Notes under the pieces: model-generated | Database searches by the model: none | What the model saw: the letters and a program-made list of their open reading frames with translations, nothing else | Told to the model about the DNA's origin: nothing | In this document: in pieces, positions 35,223-43,637 of the stretch | How positions within the stretch are numbered: the first letter of the stretch is position 1 | Layout of the letters: every line of letters starts with the position of its first letter | Program-made: the position numbers and the translations under genes | DNA from: Bradyrhizobium zhanjiangense | Lineage (GTDB): Bacteria > Pseudomonadota > Alphaproteobacteria > Rhizobiales > Xanthobacteraceae | Reading direction: 5' to 3' | DNA length: 64,000 nt | Assembly (NCBI RefSeq): GCF_004114935.1 | Contig: NZ_CP022221.1 | Span: 7,399,001-7,463,000 of the forward strand

Positions 35223-36196
35223 CAGGCCACTCCTTCCTTAGGCTTGAGCGCGGGCACGGGCTTGAGCCCAGCCACAGGCTTGGGCTCCACCGCCGGCTCG
35301 CTCTCCGCCTGGACTTTGCGTTCGACGCCGGCATTGGTCATGACGGTGTAGAAGATCCAGCAAACGATCAGGATGATCAGATTGTAGACCAGCGACAGCG
35401 CGGCGGCCTTGCCGAGGTCGAACTGGCCGAGCGCAATCTTGACCAACTCGATCGACACGAAGGTCGTGGAGTTGCCGGGCCCGCCGCCGGTGACGACGAA
35501 GGGCTCGGTGTAGATCATGAAACTGTCCATGAAGCGCAACAGCACAGCGATCAAGAGCACGCGGTTCATCTTCGGCAGCTGGATCGCCTTGAACACGGCC
35601 CAGCGCGAGGCGCCGTCGATTTGGGCGGCCTGGTAATAGGCTTCGGGAATCGACTTCAGGCCGGCATAGCAGAGCAGCGCGACGAGGCTGGTCCAGTGCC
35701 AGACATCCATCACGATGACGGTGACCCAGGCGTCGATGTCGTTGGAGACGTAATTGTAGTCGAAGCCCATCGCGTTGAGAACATAGCCGAGCAGGCCGAT
35801 GTCCGGGCGGCCGAAGATCTGCCAGATCGTGCCGACCACGTTCCACGGAATCAATAGCGGCAGCGCGAGGATCACGAGGCAGGCCGCGACGGTCCAGCCC
35901 TCGCGCGGCATCGACAGCGCGACGACGATGCCGAGCGGCACCTCGATGGCGAGGATCACCAGCGAGAAAAACAGATTGCGGCCGAGCGAGGCGAGGAAGC
36001 GGCCGCCGAGATCGGTCGAAGGATCGAGCAGCTCCTTGAACCAGCCGACGCCGTTCCAGAAGAACTGGTTGTTGCCGAAGGTGTCCTGCATCGAATAGTT
36101 CACCACCGTCATCAGCGGCAGCACCGCCGAGAAGGCGACGACCAGGAACACCGGCAGCACCAGGAACCAGGCTTTTTGGTTGACGGTCTTGTCCAT
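35222..36196 (-). CDS. glpP: glycerol ABC transporter permease
   Basis: This 324-residue permease of the MalF class has six or more membrane segments and an EAA-type loop near 205 (GLKSIPEAYYQAAQIDGASRW) for coupling to the ATPases. A C-terminal extension of about 30 residues rich in Pro, Lys and Val (AVEPKPVAGLKPVPALKPK) is cytoplasmic and unusual. The start overlaps the glpT stop by one base. It partners GlpQ in the membrane channel. Confidence 0.93.
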   Translation of the reverse strand: MDKTVNQKAWFLVLPVFLVVAFSAVLPLMTVVNYSMQDTFGNNQFFWNGVGWFKELLDPSTDLGGRFLASLGRNLFFSLVILAIEVPLGIVVALSMPREGWTVAACLVILALPLLIPWNVVGTIWQIFGRPDIGLLGYVLNAMGFDYNYVSNDIDAWVTVIVMDVWHWTSLVALLCYAGLKSIPEAYYQAAQIDGASRWAVFKAIQLPKMNRVLLIAVLLRFMDSFMIYTEPFVVTGGGPGNSTTFVSIELVKIALGQFDLGKAAALSLVYNLIILIVCWIFYTVMTNAGVERKVQAESEPAVEPKPVAGLKPVPALKPKEGVA

Positions 36197-37281
36197 CAGG
36201 CGGCTCCCTCCACCAGAAGGCTGTCGGCATAGACGTGGACATGCGACGGATCGAATTGCAGCCCGGCGTTGCCATCCGGGCTGGTGAAGCCGCCAGGGGC
36301 GCGCGCCGCGAGCTTTGCGTCGCCGAGCCGCGCTCGCGCGAAACGGATGCGACCGAGATCGTCGATGCGCTCGATCTTCGCGGTGAGCAGGTCGGGCGCG
36401 GGCGCGACGACCTCGACGAATTCGGGACGGACGCCGATCTCGATCTTCGCGCCCGAAGGCAGATTGTCGTAGCTGCGGTTGAGCGCGATGACATGGCCGC
36501 CGATCCGCGCCTCGCGTCCCCTCACCTCCGCGGGCAGGATGTTCATGCCGGGCGAGCCGATGAAATAGCCGACGAAGGTGTGCGCCGGCTTGTCGAACAG
36601 TTCGGCCGGCGTGCCGCTCTGCACCACGCGGCCGTCATGCATGACGACCACGGTGTCGGCAAAGGTCAGCGCCTCGGTCTGGTCATGGGTGACGTAGATC
36701 ATCGTGAGATCGAGCTCGCGATGCAGCGCCTTCAGCTTGGAGCGGAGCTGCCATTTCAGCTCCGGATCGATCACCGTCAGCGGCTCATCGAACAGCACGG
36801 CGGCGACGTCGGAGCGGACGAGGCCGCGGCCAAGCGAGATCTTCTGCTTGGCGTCGGCCGTGAGCCGCGTCGCCTTGCGGTTCAGATAGGGTTCGAGATC
36901 GAGCAGGCGGCCGATCTCGGCAACGCGCTTGTCGATTTCGGCCTTCGGCACGCCGCGGTTCTTCAGCGGAAACGCCAGGTTCTGCCCCACCGTCATGGTG
37001 TCGTAAATCACCGGAAACTGGAATACCTGGGCGATGTTGCGCTTCTGGGTTGACAGCGGTGTGATGTCCACCCCGTCGAACATGATCCTTCCGCGCGAGG
37101 GCGTGATGATGCCGGAGATGACGTTGAGCAGCGTGGTCTTGCCGCAGCCGGACGGCCCGAGCAGCGCATAGGCGCCGCCCTGCCGCCAGGTCATGGTGAC
37201 GGGCTTCAGCGCGAAGCTTTCCGGCGCGGCATCATTGCCGCCGTAGGAGTGCGCGAGATCGACGAGGTCAATGCGGGCCAT
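36196..37281 (-). CDS. glpT: glycerol ABC transporter ATP-binding protein
   Basis: This 361-residue ATPase subunit has a Walker A GPSGCGKTT (42-50), a Q-loop Gln88, Walker B VLFDEP (D165, E166) and an intact H-loop His199 in THDQTEAL. The ABC signature, however, is LTADAKQ (140-146) instead of LSGGQ. A TOBE-like regulatory domain follows from about 235. Because GlpS has a normal LSGGQ but no H-loop His, the two probably form a heterodimer with one working and one degenerate ATP site. The start lies 12 bases after the glpS stop. Confidence 0.94.
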   Translation of the reverse strand: MARIDLVDLAHSYGGNDAAPESFALKPVTMTWRQGGAYALLGPSGCGKTTLLNVISGIITPSRGRIMFDGVDITPLSTQKRNIAQVFQFPVIYDTMTVGQNLAFPLKNRGVPKAEIDKRVAEIGRLLDLEPYLNRKATRLTADAKQKISLGRGLVRSDVAAVLFDEPLTVIDPELKWQLRSKLKALHRELDLTMIYVTHDQTEALTFADTVVVMHDGRVVQSGTPAELFDKPAHTFVGYFIGSPGMNILPAEVRGREARIGGHVIALNRSYDNLPSGAKIEIGVRPEFVEVVAPAPDLLTAKIERIDDLGRIRFARARLGDAKLAARAPGGFTSPDGNAGLQFDPSHVHVYADSLLVEGAA

Positions 37282-37293
37282 GTCGCACCTCCC

Positions 37294-38433
37294 TCAAGAG
37301 CTTTTTCTGTTTGACGCGTTTTCTTCACGCGAACCGCTACGCACTTCGCTTGAAAACGCTATGCCAGGAGCCGCGACGAGCCGGTCGGCCGCGTCGAAGA
37401 CAAAGATGTCATTGGGATCGAGCACGGCATCGATGGTCTGGCCCGGCTCGAATTCGTGCACGCCGTGCAGCACCGCCACCCAATTCAATCCGTCGCGGGT
37501 CAGATGCACGAAACTCTCCGAACCGGTGATCTCGGTCACCGTCACCGTGGCATGGAAGGCGTGGCGGTCGGCCTCGCCATTGGCAAGGGCGAGCTGATGC
37601 GCGCGGAAGCCGACGCGATAGGCGCCGTCGGCAAGGCCGGCATAGAGCCCCGAGGCCGGTGAGGTCGTGCCGCCGGCATATTGCACGGAGCCGTTCTTCT
37701 TCTCGAGACCGACGAGATTCAGCGGCGGATCCGAAAACACCTGCGCGACGCGGAGCGTCTGCGGGCGGCGGTAGACGTTGGCGGTCTCGCCCATCTGAAG
37801 CGCCCGGCCCTCCCACATGCACACCGTATTGCCGCCGAGCAACAGCGCCTCGGTCGGCTCGGTCGTGGCATAGACGAAGATCGCGCCGGAAGCCTCGAAG
37901 ATGCGCGGCAGCTCGGCGCGCAGCTCCTCGCGCAGCTTGTAATCGAGATTGGCGAGCGGCTCGTCGAGCAGCACGAGATCGGCGCCCTTGACCAGTGCGC
38001 GCGCGATCGCGGTACGCTGCTGCTGGCCGCCGGAGAGCTGGAGCGGCGTGCGCTTCAGGAACGGCTCGAGGCGGAGCAGTCTTGCAGCCTCCGCAACACG
38101 CGCCTCGATCTCATCGCGCGGCTTGCCCTGCACACGCAAGGGCGAGGCGATGTTCTCATAGACCGTGAGCGAGGGGTAATTGATGAACTGCTGATAGACC
38201 ATCGCGACCGAACGCTGGCGCACATCGGCGCCGGTGACGTCCTTGCCATTGACCAGCACCTTGCCCGTGGTCGGCTTGTCGAGGCCGGCGAGCAGCCGCA
38301 TGATCGAGGTCTTGCCTGACAGCGTCGGGCCGAGCAGCACGTTGAGGGTTCCGCTCTCGAGCGTCAGCGAGACGTCGCGGATGTGCGGGACGCCTTCGAC
38401 AGTCCGGGTCACGTGATCGAGTGTCACGGTCAT
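37294..38433 (-). CDS. glpS: glycerol ABC transporter ATP-binding protein
   Basis: This 379-residue ATPase subunit has a Walker A GPTLSGKTS (35-43), a Q-loop Gln81, a canonical signature LSGGQQQR (133-140) and Walker B LVLLDEP (D157, E158). The switch His is replaced: YATTEPTEAL puts Thr191 where GlpT has His199. The C-terminal half is a TOBE-type domain, with a final Arg/Ser-rich tail. The start overlaps the glpD stop by four bases. Together with GlpT it would make an asymmetric dimer. Confidence 0.94.
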   Translation of the reverse strand: MTVTLDHVTRTVEGVPHIRDVSLTLESGTLNVLLGPTLSGKTSIMRLLAGLDKPTTGKVLVNGKDVTGADVRQRSVAMVYQQFINYPSLTVYENIASPLRVQGKPRDEIEARVAEAARLLRLEPFLKRTPLQLSGGQQQRTAIARALVKGADLVLLDEPLANLDYKLREELRAELPRIFEASGAIFVYATTEPTEALLLGGNTVCMWEGRALQMGETANVYRRPQTLRVAQVFSDPPLNLVGLEKKNGSVQYAGGTTSPASGLYAGLADGAYRVGFRAHQLALANGEADRHAFHATVTVTEITGSESFVHLTRDGLNWVAVLHGVHEFEPGQTIDAVLDPNDIFVFDAADRLVAAPGIAFSSEVRSGSREENASNRKSS

Positions 38434-39980
38434 GAGCGCCCTCCCGCTTCCAGCAGGGGAGTTTGCGGCACGGCGTTGGTCCTGATCCAGTCGTCAAGCG
38501 CCGCGATCTCGTCGGCAGATAGTCGCAGGCCGAGCTTGGACCGGCGCCAGACGATGTCGTCGGCGGTGACGGCCCATTCATTGGCCATGAGATAGCGGAC
38601 CTCGCGCTCGGTCAGCGTCGCGCCAAAGGCCTGGCCGAGATCGGCGGCCGATTTCGCATCGCCGAGCAGCTTGATCGCCCTTGTGCCGTAGGCGCGGGCG
38701 AGGCGCCGCGCATGCTCGTGGCTGAGGAAGGGATACCCGCGCTGGAGCTCGGCGATCAGGCCGTCGATGTCGGATACGTTCATGTCGCCGCCGGGCAGTG
38801 GCCATTTGCCGGTCCAGCCCTCGCGCGCTTTCGCGCTGCGAAGATAGGGGGCGAGCCGTTCCAGCGCCTCTTCGGCGAGGCGGCGGTAGGTCGTGATCTT
38901 GCCGCCATAGATCGACAGCAGCGGCACGCCGCCGGGTGTGTCGAGCTCGAACACATAGTCGCGGGTTGCGGCCTTGGCTTCGCTGGCGCCGTCGTCATAG
39001 AGCGGGCGCACCCCGGAATAGGTCCAGACCACGTCCTCTGGCGTGACCGGTTTGGCCAGATATTCGCTGGCGGCAGCGCAAAGATACTGGATCTCCTCAG
39101 GTGTCGCCTTCACCTTGGCGGGATCGCCGTCATAGTCGCGGTCGGTGGTGCCGATCAGCGTGAAATCGTCCTGGTACGGGATCACGAAGATGATGCGCCC
39201 GTCGGCGTTCTGGAACATGTAGGCGCGGTCGTGGTCGTAGAGCTTCTTGACCACGATGTGCGAGCCCTGGACCAGGCGTACCTTGGCCTTCGCGTTGACG
39301 CCGGCGCCGCGGCCGAGCACGTCCTCGACCCAAGGACCGCCGGCATTGACCAGCGCGCGCGCCTGGATCGACGAGCGCGCGCCAGTCAGCGTGTCGACCA
39401 TGCTCACGGTCCAGATGCCGTCGGACTGGCGGATCTCGGTCGCGCGGGTGCGGGTGCGGATCTCGGCGCCCTTGTCGGCGGCATCGCGCGCGTTCAGCAC
39501 GACGAGGCGGGCGTCATCGACGAAGCAGTCGGAATATTCGAATGCGCGGGAGTAGCGGTTCGGGATCAGCGGGCGGCCGACCTCGTCGCGTCGGAGATCG
39601 ATCGTGCGCGTAGCGGGCAACAGGTGGCGGCCGCCGATGTGATCATAGAGGAAAAGGCCGAGGCGCAGCAGCCAGGCCGGGCGCAGGCCGGCGTGATGCG
39701 GCAGGACGAACCTCAGGGGGCGGATGATGTGGGGCGCGATGCCCCAGAGGACCTCGCGCTCGATCAGCGCCTCGCGGACCAGGCGGAATTCGTAATATTC
39801 GAGATAGCGCAGGCCGCCATGCACCAGCTTGGTCGACCAGGACGACGTCCCGCTCGCCAGATCGTTCATTTCGCATAGGAAAACCGTGTTGCCGCGGCCC
39901 ACCGCATCGCGCGCGATGCCGCAGCCGTTCACACCGCCTCCGATGATGGCGAGGTCGAAAATACGCTCCAACAGACGCAT
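38430..39980 (-). CDS. glpD: aerobic glycerol-3-phosphate dehydrogenase
   Basis: This 516-residue FAD enzyme oxidises glycerol-3-phosphate to dihydroxyacetone phosphate at the membrane and feeds electrons to quinone. The FAD-binding Rossmann motif IIGGGVNGCGIARDA lies at about 12-26, GLRYLEYYEFRLVREALIER near 55-75 is typical for GlpD, and the C-terminal helical domain spans the last 120 residues. It is the first gene of the glp operon and sits behind the palindromic site at 40014-40050. A glycerol kinase gene is not in the window, so phosphorylation depends on a gene elsewhere. Confidence 0.96.
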   Translation of the reverse strand: MRLLERIFDLAIIGGGVNGCGIARDAVGRGNTVFLCEMNDLASGTSSWSTKLVHGGLRYLEYYEFRLVREALIEREVLWGIAPHIIRPLRFVLPHHAGLRPAWLLRLGLFLYDHIGGRHLLPATRTIDLRRDEVGRPLIPNRYSRAFEYSDCFVDDARLVVLNARDAADKGAEIRTRTRATEIRQSDGIWTVSMVDTLTGARSSIQARALVNAGGPWVEDVLGRGAGVNAKAKVRLVQGSHIVVKKLYDHDRAYMFQNADGRIIFVIPYQDDFTLIGTTDRDYDGDPAKVKATPEEIQYLCAAASEYLAKPVTPEDVVWTYSGVRPLYDDGASEAKAATRDYVFELDTPGGVPLLSIYGGKITTYRRLAEEALERLAPYLRSAKAREGWTGKWPLPGGDMNVSDIDGLIAELQRGYPFLSHEHARRLARAYGTRAIKLLGDAKSAADLGQAFGATLTEREVRYLMANEWAVTADDIVWRRSKLGLRLSADEIAALDDWIRTNAVPQTPLLEAGGRS

Positions 39981-40013
39981 CCCCCGAAGACCGCCCGTTC
40001 CATCGAGCGGCTA

Positions 40014-40050
40014 CTTTCGTTTTTGATTAGATCACACCACAAAACGAAAG
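40014..40050. promoter_or_regulatory. glp operator-like palindrome upstream of glpD
   Basis: CTTTCGTTTT (40014-40023) and AAAACGAAAG (40041-40050) are perfect 10-base inverted arms around 17 bases. The site lies 34-70 bases upstream of the glpD start. On the minus strand TTGCTT, an 18-base spacer and TAATCA make a plausible promoter inside it. TTTCGTT half sites are typical of DeoR-family regulators, so GlpR encoded at 40933-41781 is the likely binder. Confidence 0.65.
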
Positions 40051-40199
40051 CAAGATGAAAGAGAGGCGAAAGGAAGTGAAAGCGGAACATTTTTTGTGGG
40101 CGTTGCGAGGGACAAGCCGCAACTTAGCGGAGACCCAAGGCAGGACTCACTGAAATGGAGCGGGGAATCGAGCTACCAGTAAATGCGTTGACGGCTTGA

Positions 40200-40219
40200 A
40201 TGTAGTAACATGCCTACAT
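40200..40219. promoter_or_regulatory. inverted repeat upstream of the toxin-antitoxin pair
   Basis: ATGTAG and CTACAT are perfect six-base arms with an eight-base spacer, ending 41 bases before the antitoxin start. Toxin-antitoxin operons are usually autorepressed through such sites. A TTGACG at 40188-40193 may be the -35 element. Confidence 0.5.
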
Positions 40220-40260
40220 AAGATTTGTACCGGCGAAGCCCCGGCCAGGAGGTGCAAGCA

Positions 40261-40512
40261 ATGGTGACCACTCTCACCAGCCGAGAGTTCAATCACGATA
40301 CCAGCGGCGCAAAAAAAGCGGCTTCGCGGGGACCGGTCTTTATTACGGACCGCGGCCGCCCGGCCCATGTCCTGCTGACGATCGAAGATTATTTGCGCCT
40401 AACTGGCGGGCACATGAGCCTTGCCGAAGCCTTGGCGCAGGCCGGAACGGACTTCGATTTCGATGCGCCGCGCATTGCCGGTGGGATCTTCAAGCCGGCC
40501 GATCTCGACTGA
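40261..40512 (+). CDS. Phd/YefM-type antitoxin
   Basis: This 83-residue protein has the Phd/YefM fold features: TSREFNHDTSGAKKAA for the N-terminal DNA-binding part, then GPVFITDRGRPAHVLLTIEDYLRL. An acidic C-terminal tail (TDFDFDAPRIAGGIFKPADLD) would wrap the toxin. An AGGAGG site precedes the ATG. The stop shares one base with the toxin start. It is expected to neutralise the PIN-domain toxin and repress the pair. Confidence 0.92.
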   Translation: MVTTLTSREFNHDTSGAKKAASRGPVFITDRGRPAHVLLTIEDYLRLTGGHMSLAEALAQAGTDFDFDAPRIAGGIFKPADLD

Positions 40513-40928
40513 TGTTTCTGCTGGACACCAATGTCATTTCCGAACTGAGGCGACCAGATAAAGCTCATCGCAACGTCGCCGCCTGGGCCAGTTCAATTCC
40601 GGCGGCAAGCTTCTTCATATCCGTCATCTCGATACTCGAAATCGAACTTGGCGCACGCCTTATCGAGCGCAAAGACACCACGCAAGGAGCCATTCTGCGC
40701 GCTTGGATCGACAATCATATTCTGGCTCGTTTTGAAGACCGAATCCTGGCCATCGACACGGCCGTGGCGCAGCGCTGCGCACAACTTCACGTTCCCAACC
40801 CGCGGGCCGAACGCGACGCTCTTATTGAGGCAACCGCGTTTGTTCACGGCTTGACGATCGTTACGCGCAACGTCGGGGATTTCGAACCTACCGGCGTTCC
40901 GCTGCTCAACCCGTGGGGCGACGCCTAA
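40512..40928 (+). CDS. VapC-like PIN-domain toxin
   Basis: This 138-residue PIN-domain ribonuclease has the acidic active-site residues D5 (LLDTN), E43 (ILEIELG), D102 (RDALI) and D123 in the TRNVGDF block, so all four look intact. VapC/FitB toxins cut RNA, often tRNA or rRNA, and are held by the cognate antitoxin. It ends four bases before the stop of the convergent glpR gene. The pair is on the strand opposite to glpR and glpD and separates them. Its codon usage includes more A/T-ending codons than its neighbours, which suggests a later arrival. Confidence 0.93.
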   Translation: MFLLDTNVISELRRPDKAHRNVAAWASSIPAASFFISVISILEIELGARLIERKDTTQGAILRAWIDNHILARFEDRILAIDTAVAQRCAQLHVPNPRAERDALIEATAFVHGLTIVTRNVGDFEPTGVPLLNPWGDA

Positions 40929-40932
40929 GGCA

Positions 40933-41781
40933 CTATCGCAGCCTGACCACCGGCGCCGCTTCAGGCGCGGCGTCCTGCGCATCGGCCTGGGCCTCATCGA
41001 TCTCCCTCACCTCCTTCGGCATCGCTTCGACCACCTCGATGCCCTTGCTGTGGCAGATGGTGGCGAGGCGCTCGGGCAGCTCCTGGTCGGTGACGAAGGT
41101 CTGGATCTGGGTGATGTGCGCGATGCGCACCGGCGCGCTGCGGCGCAGCTTTGTGGAATCGGCGACCAGCATGACGCTGCGGGCATTGGCGATGATGGCC
41201 TGCGCCACCTGCACCTCGCGATAGTCGAAGTCGAGCAAAGCGCCCTCTTCATCGATCGCGGACGCACCGATGATGGCATAGTCGACCTTGAACTGGCCGA
41301 TCAGCTGCGTCGCGGTCGAGCCGACCACCGCGCCGTCGGCGCGCCGCACCGTGCCACCGGCGACGACCACCTCGATGCGGGGATGGCGGTAGAGCAGCAT
41401 GGCAACGTTGAGATTGTTGGTGATGACGAGGAGATCCTCGTGCGAGGTCAGCGCGCTCGCGACCTCCTCGGTGGTGGTGCCGATGTTGATGAACAGCGAA
41501 CAGCCGTTCGGGATCAGCGAGGCGGCGGCGGCGCCAATCGCCTTCTTCTCGTCGGCGGCGACGAAGCGGCGCGCCTCATAGGCGAGGTTTTCGACGCCCG
41601 AGGCGATGATGGCGCCGCCATGGATGCGGGTCAGCGATCTCCGCTCGCAGAGATCGTTGAGATCTTTCCTGATGGTCTGCGCGGAAACCTCGAACCGGCG
41701 CGCGAGCTCCTCGACCATGACGCGGCCCGAGGCGCGCGCGATGTTGAGGATTTCGGCTTGGCGATGGGTCAGTCCGGTCAC
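40933..41781 (-). CDS. glpR: DeoR family regulator, probable glycerol repressor
   Basis: This 282-residue protein has a DeoR helix-turn-helix at about residues 5-58 (RQAEILNIARASGRVMVEELARRFEVSAQTIRKDLNDL) and the sugar-phosphate-binding SIS-like fold with GTTTEEVASALTSH and VVAGGTVRRADGAVVG. The C-terminal tail of about 30 residues is Ala- and acid-rich. Its position before the glp genes and the TTTCGTT palindrome upstream of glpD support a glycerol-3-phosphate-responsive repressor. The symbol follows that context; specificity has not been shown. Confidence 0.85.
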   Translation of the reverse strand: MTGLTHRQAEILNIARASGRVMVEELARRFEVSAQTIRKDLNDLCERRSLTRIHGGAIIASGVENLAYEARRFVAADEKKAIGAAAASLIPNGCSLFINIGTTTEEVASALTSHEDLLVITNNLNVAMLLYRHPRIEVVVAGGTVRRADGAVVGSTATQLIGQFKVDYAIIGASAIDEEGALLDFDYREVQVAQAIIANARSVMLVADSTKLRRSAPVRIAHITQIQTFVTDQELPERLATICHSKGIEVVEAMPKEVREIDEAQADAQDAAPEAAPVVRLR

Positions 41782-41867
41782 GGCAAGGGCCTCACATCAG
41801 GAAGCTGCATGGTGCGGCGGTTCACGCGTCCGGTCAATGCGTGATCACGGTTAACGGACAAGGATCT

Positions 41868-42530
41868 TCACCACGCCATCGCGGCTGCGAGGTGCGCAAG
41901 CAGCTCCGGATCGTCGAACGCACCGGCGGAAGCGACCGCGCCGGCCGCAACGAGGTCAGCATGGCTGAGCGTGGTGCGCAGCCCGATGGTGGGAATGCCG
42001 GCCGCCGCGGCCGATTGCACGCCGGAGCGTGAATCCTCGAATGCGATCGAGGCTGGCGCGCTGGCGCCGACGAAACGCAGCCCTTCCTGATAGGGCAGCG
42101 GATGCGGCTTGCCGTGCGGCAGCTCGTCGCCGATCACGATTGCCTTGAACCGCTCGGTGATGCCGAGGCCCGAGAGCAGCAGCTCGGCGTTGAGCCGCGG
42201 CGCGTTGGTCACGGCGACCATAGGGATGCCGGCGCCATCCGCACGGTCGAGCAGCGCCATCAGCCCCGGTATCGGCGCGATCTGCCCGGCCACCAGATCA
42301 CGAAAGATCGCCTCCTTCTCGCCGAGGATCGCGAGCCGCCGTTCCGGCGATTCGTCTGGCAGAAATCGCTCCCCGATCGAAACATTGGAAAAGCCCTGAA
42401 GCTCGCGCTTGAAGCGCTCATCATCCACGACGTGGCCGCGCGGGGCGAACACGCGGTGAAAGGCCTCGCGATGAAGCGGATCCGTATCGGCCAGCGTGCC
42501 GTCGATGTCGAATAGCAACGCCCTGCCCAT
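41868..42530 (-). CDS. HAD superfamily phosphatase
   Basis: This 220-residue HAD-IA hydrolase has motif I FDIDGTLADTD, motif II VAVTNA, the Lys in HGKPHP and motif III FEDSRSGV, so a full set of catalytic residues is present. The cap is the C1 helical type found in beta-phosphoglucomutase-like and phosphoglycolate-phosphatase-like enzymes. The first Met cannot be decided: MGRALL at 42530 is used, but MIEVKRQ eight codons earlier also has a possible ribosome site. It lies 86 bases upstream of glpR on the same strand, so a link to glycerol or sugar phosphates is possible. Confidence 0.88.
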   Translation of the reverse strand: MGRALLFDIDGTLADTDPLHREAFHRVFAPRGHVVDDERFKRELQGFSNVSIGERFLPDESPERRLAILGEKEAIFRDLVAGQIAPIPGLMALLDRADGAGIPMVAVTNAPRLNAELLLSGLGITERFKAIVIGDELPHGKPHPLPYQEGLRFVGASAPASIAFEDSRSGVQSAAAAGIPTIGLRTTLSHADLVAAGAVASAGAFDDPELLAHLAAAMAW

Positions 42531-42707
42531 CGCTTGCCTTTTGACCTCGATCATTTCCGTACTTTCCCACATGCGCAGCGCATCAATGCGAAAGACGTAT
42601 CAATACGGCCTCGCACGCGCAATGAGCATCCACATGACGACAATGCGACACTCGACAAAGTCGCGCGCGGCTGCAACACTCGTCGCAAGATCAAAAAGGA
42701 GGAAACG

Positions 42708-43160
42708 ATGACGATCAACCGACGCGATCTGGCTCTCTCGACTCTCGCCGTCTCCGCGCTCGCTCTCACCACACCGGCGTTCGCTGCCTCGGCAGACGAA
42801 GAGGCCGTGGCGAAGAAGGTGGAGGCCTTTCGTCTCGCCCAGATCGCGGCCGACCCGAAGGCGCTCGGCGCACTGTGCTGGGACGATCTCAGCTACAGCC
42901 ATTCCAGCGGCAAGGTCGAGGACAAGGCGACCTTCATCGCCAATGCCACCGACGGCAAGTCGAAATTCCTATCGATCGAATACAAGGACCCGACCATCAA
43001 GGTCGTCGGCCCTGCGGCGATCGTCCGTTTCCACTGGCTCGGCGAGCAGGAGATGGCAGCCGATGGGAAAAAAGTGTCGACCAATCTTCATATCCTGATG
43101 AACTGGCAGAAGCAGGGCGACGACTGGAAGCTGCTCTCGCGGGCAGCGACGAAGTTGTGA
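42708..43160 (+). CDS. NTF2-like (SnoaL-type) domain secreted protein
   Basis: This 150-residue protein starts with a Tat-like signal (TINRRDLALSTLAVSALALTTPAFA with twin Arg). It continues with the NTF2-like fold: VAKKVEAFRLAQIAADPKALGALCWDDLSYSHSSGKVEDKATFIANA and a final HILMNWQKQGDDWKLLSRAATKL. An AAGGAGG site lies six bases before the ATG, which supports the start at MTINRRD. Members range from enzymes to ligand-binding proteins; no activity is evident. A long repeat region follows. Confidence 0.82.
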   Translation: MTINRRDLALSTLAVSALALTTPAFAASADEEAVAKKVEAFRLAQIAADPKALGALCWDDLSYSHSSGKVEDKATFIANATDGKSKFLSIEYKDPTIKVVGPAAIVRFHWLGEQEMAADGKKVSTNLHILMNWQKQGDDWKLLSRAATKL

Positions 43161-43170
43161 TGCAGTTCTT

Positions 43171-43373
43171 ACCCTCTCCCCTTGCGGGAGAGGGTGGCTC
43201 ACGCCGCGCCGAGGCGAGACGGGTGAGGGGTATGCTTCAGCGAGTCATTCTCTCGCTTTTCAATTGCCGATAGAACCCTCATCCGGCGCCATAGCTGAAG
43301 CTTTGCTTCGGCGTTCTCTTAAGAACGGCGGCTGAAGTCGGCCTATGCCACGTTCTCCCGCAAGGGGAGAAGG
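43171..43373. repeat. composite CTCCCC/GGGGAG repeat
   Basis: ACCCTCTCCCCTTGCGGGAGAGGGT forms a hairpin at the left end, and TTCTCCCGCAAGGGGAGAA at the right end. Between them lie GGGTGAGGG and AACCCTCATCCGG parts of the same family. This occupies most of the 285-base gap before the next gene; the remainder is a short GCGCTTCGCGCGCCCC fragment of another repeat near 43411. Confidence 0.65.
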
Positions 43374-43445
43374 AAAGGCAGCTGTGTGCTCGGCAAAAAA
43401 TTCCGACCTCGCGCTTCGCGCGCCCCAGAATGACGAGTGCGGCGC

Positions 43446-43637
43446 TTACGCCGCCTCCTTCTCATCGCCGTTAATCAGCTTGCGCGCGGCGCGCTCGGCT
43501 TCGCGGGCGTTGCGGAAGAGTTGACCTTCGAGGCGGTTGAAGCGGTGGGATGAAGCGAAGAAGCAGTAGCCTCCGGAAGAACGAACGACGATACCTGCGG
43601 TCTGCGAGTCGACTTCGATGATGTAGCTATCCGGCAT
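43446..43637 (-). CDS. small hypothetical protein
   Basis: This 63-residue protein has a strand-rich start (MPDSYIIEVDSQTAGIVVRSSGGYCFFASS) and a helical basic end (NAREAERAARKLINGDEKEAA). The start at MPDSY was preferred over an ATG nine codons earlier. The composition looks coding, with a clear G/C bias at the third position, and similar short proteins occur in Bradyrhizobium, but no family name is supported. It is transcribed towards the repeat. Confidence 0.6.
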   Translation of the reverse strand: MPDSYIIEVDSQTAGIVVRSSGGYCFFASSHRFNRLEGQLFRNAREAERAARKLINGDEKEAA

